Shown here piece after piece: positions 34,229 to 34,461 of a DNA stretch of 34,461 nt. The stretch covers positions 1-34,461 of the forward strand of contig JAISCZ010000111.1 in NCBI GenBank assembly GCA_031265205.1. The letters are read 5' to 3'. Each line of letters begins with the position of its first letter. The first letter of the stretch is position 1. Position numbers and translations under genes: made by a program. A model generated the notes under the pieces. The model was not told the origin of the DNA and did not search any database. It saw only the letters and a list, made by a program, of their open reading frames with translations. This stretch comes from Deltaproteobacteria bacterium (GTDB taxonomy: Bacteria > Desulfobacterota > Desulfarculia > Adiutricales > Adiutricaceae).

Positions 34229-34278
34229 GAGAATCCCCGCCCGCCACTCTCGCGGCGGGCGGGGATTCTCGCCTTTTT
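34229..34278 (+). terminator. Bidirectional rho-independent terminator
   Basis: A perfect 17-bp stem (GAGAATCCCCGCCCGCC) with an 8-base loop, AAAA on the left (34225-34228) and TTTTT on the right (34274-34278). It separates rsmD from the convergent autotransporter. Confidence 0.9.
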
Positions 34279-34314
34279 CGTAAGGGGACTTCCCTTTAAA
34301 AGCCCCCCCTTCGC

Positions 34315-34461
34315 TTAGAACTCAAAGCCGATTCCCAAGCCGACCTCGTGGTTACGGTAGGAGCCGCCGAATTCCAAATCGTAGTTGGCGAAAACGTCCC
34401 AGTTGGAATTCGTCTCGATCTTCAAGCCAGCCCCGGTCAGCGCGGTTCCCCGGCGGGATTT
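34315..34461 (-). CDS. C-terminus of a second autotransporter beta-barrel (partial)
   Basis: Forty-eight residues up to a TAA stop; the gene continues beyond the right edge. The sequence has amphipathic strands (GLKIETNSNWDVFANYDLEF, NHEVGLGIGFEF) and ends in Phe, as autotransporter barrels do. It resembles the barrel end of the large autotransporter in this window, but is too short for family detail. Confidence 0.75.
   Translation of the reverse strand, partial: KSRRGTALTGAGLKIETNSNWDVFANYDLEFGGSYRNHEVGLGIGFEF

Overview
The window looks like a fragment of a GC-rich, diderm bacterial chromosome. Gene content and order (nrdR followed by ribD-ribE; a radical SAM/DUF2344 fusion followed by rng; a Kdo transferase; autotransporters) suggest a Desulfobacterota/Deltaproteobacteria-like organism. 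Taxonomy is inferred from gene families only. Coding density is low for a bacterium: several 0.7-2.4 kb stretches hold only GC-rich, repeat-prone DNA, which may point to a host-associated genome with decaying intergenic DNA.

Region 1 (1-5530) is an accessory island next to a tRNA-Ala(GGC) gene. It holds a hexanucleotide microsatellite, about 600 bp of very AT-rich DNA, a compact minus-strand operon (small ORF, DNA methyltransferase, DUF262 protein, HEPN protein) with its own sigma70-type promoter, and a degraded P4-type integrase. The methyltransferase-DUF262-HEPN trio is the best candidate for an undescribed defence system. All three start and stop codons are tightly spaced, and the HEPN protein keeps its Rx4H RNase motif.

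Region 2 (5530-8950) has one clear gene (an RNA 2',3'-cyclic phosphodiesterase), one promoter-bearing small ORF, and a non-coding region with a perfect 53-bp direct repeat inside a 186-bp duplication, ending at a strong terminator.

Region 3 (8850-14460) is on the minus strand: the methionine importer metNIQ, a YciO/Sua5 protein, a diguanylate cyclase and nrdR. Region 4 (14460-19066) has ribD and ribE on the plus strand, between repeat-rich intergenic DNA. Region 5 (19067-24620) is a large repeat-bearing autotransporter followed by 2.4 kb without a convincing gene. That stretch contains a well-formed orphan transcription unit (promoter, about 135 nt, terminator).

Region 6 (24622-34270) is a plus-strand housekeeping run: a zinc-ribbon/proline-rich protein, pyrF, radical SAM-DUF2344 fusion, rng, a SecB-like protein, waaA, a secreted DUF3298-like protein and rsmD, closed by a bidirectional terminator. 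The C-terminus of a second autotransporter converges from the right edge.
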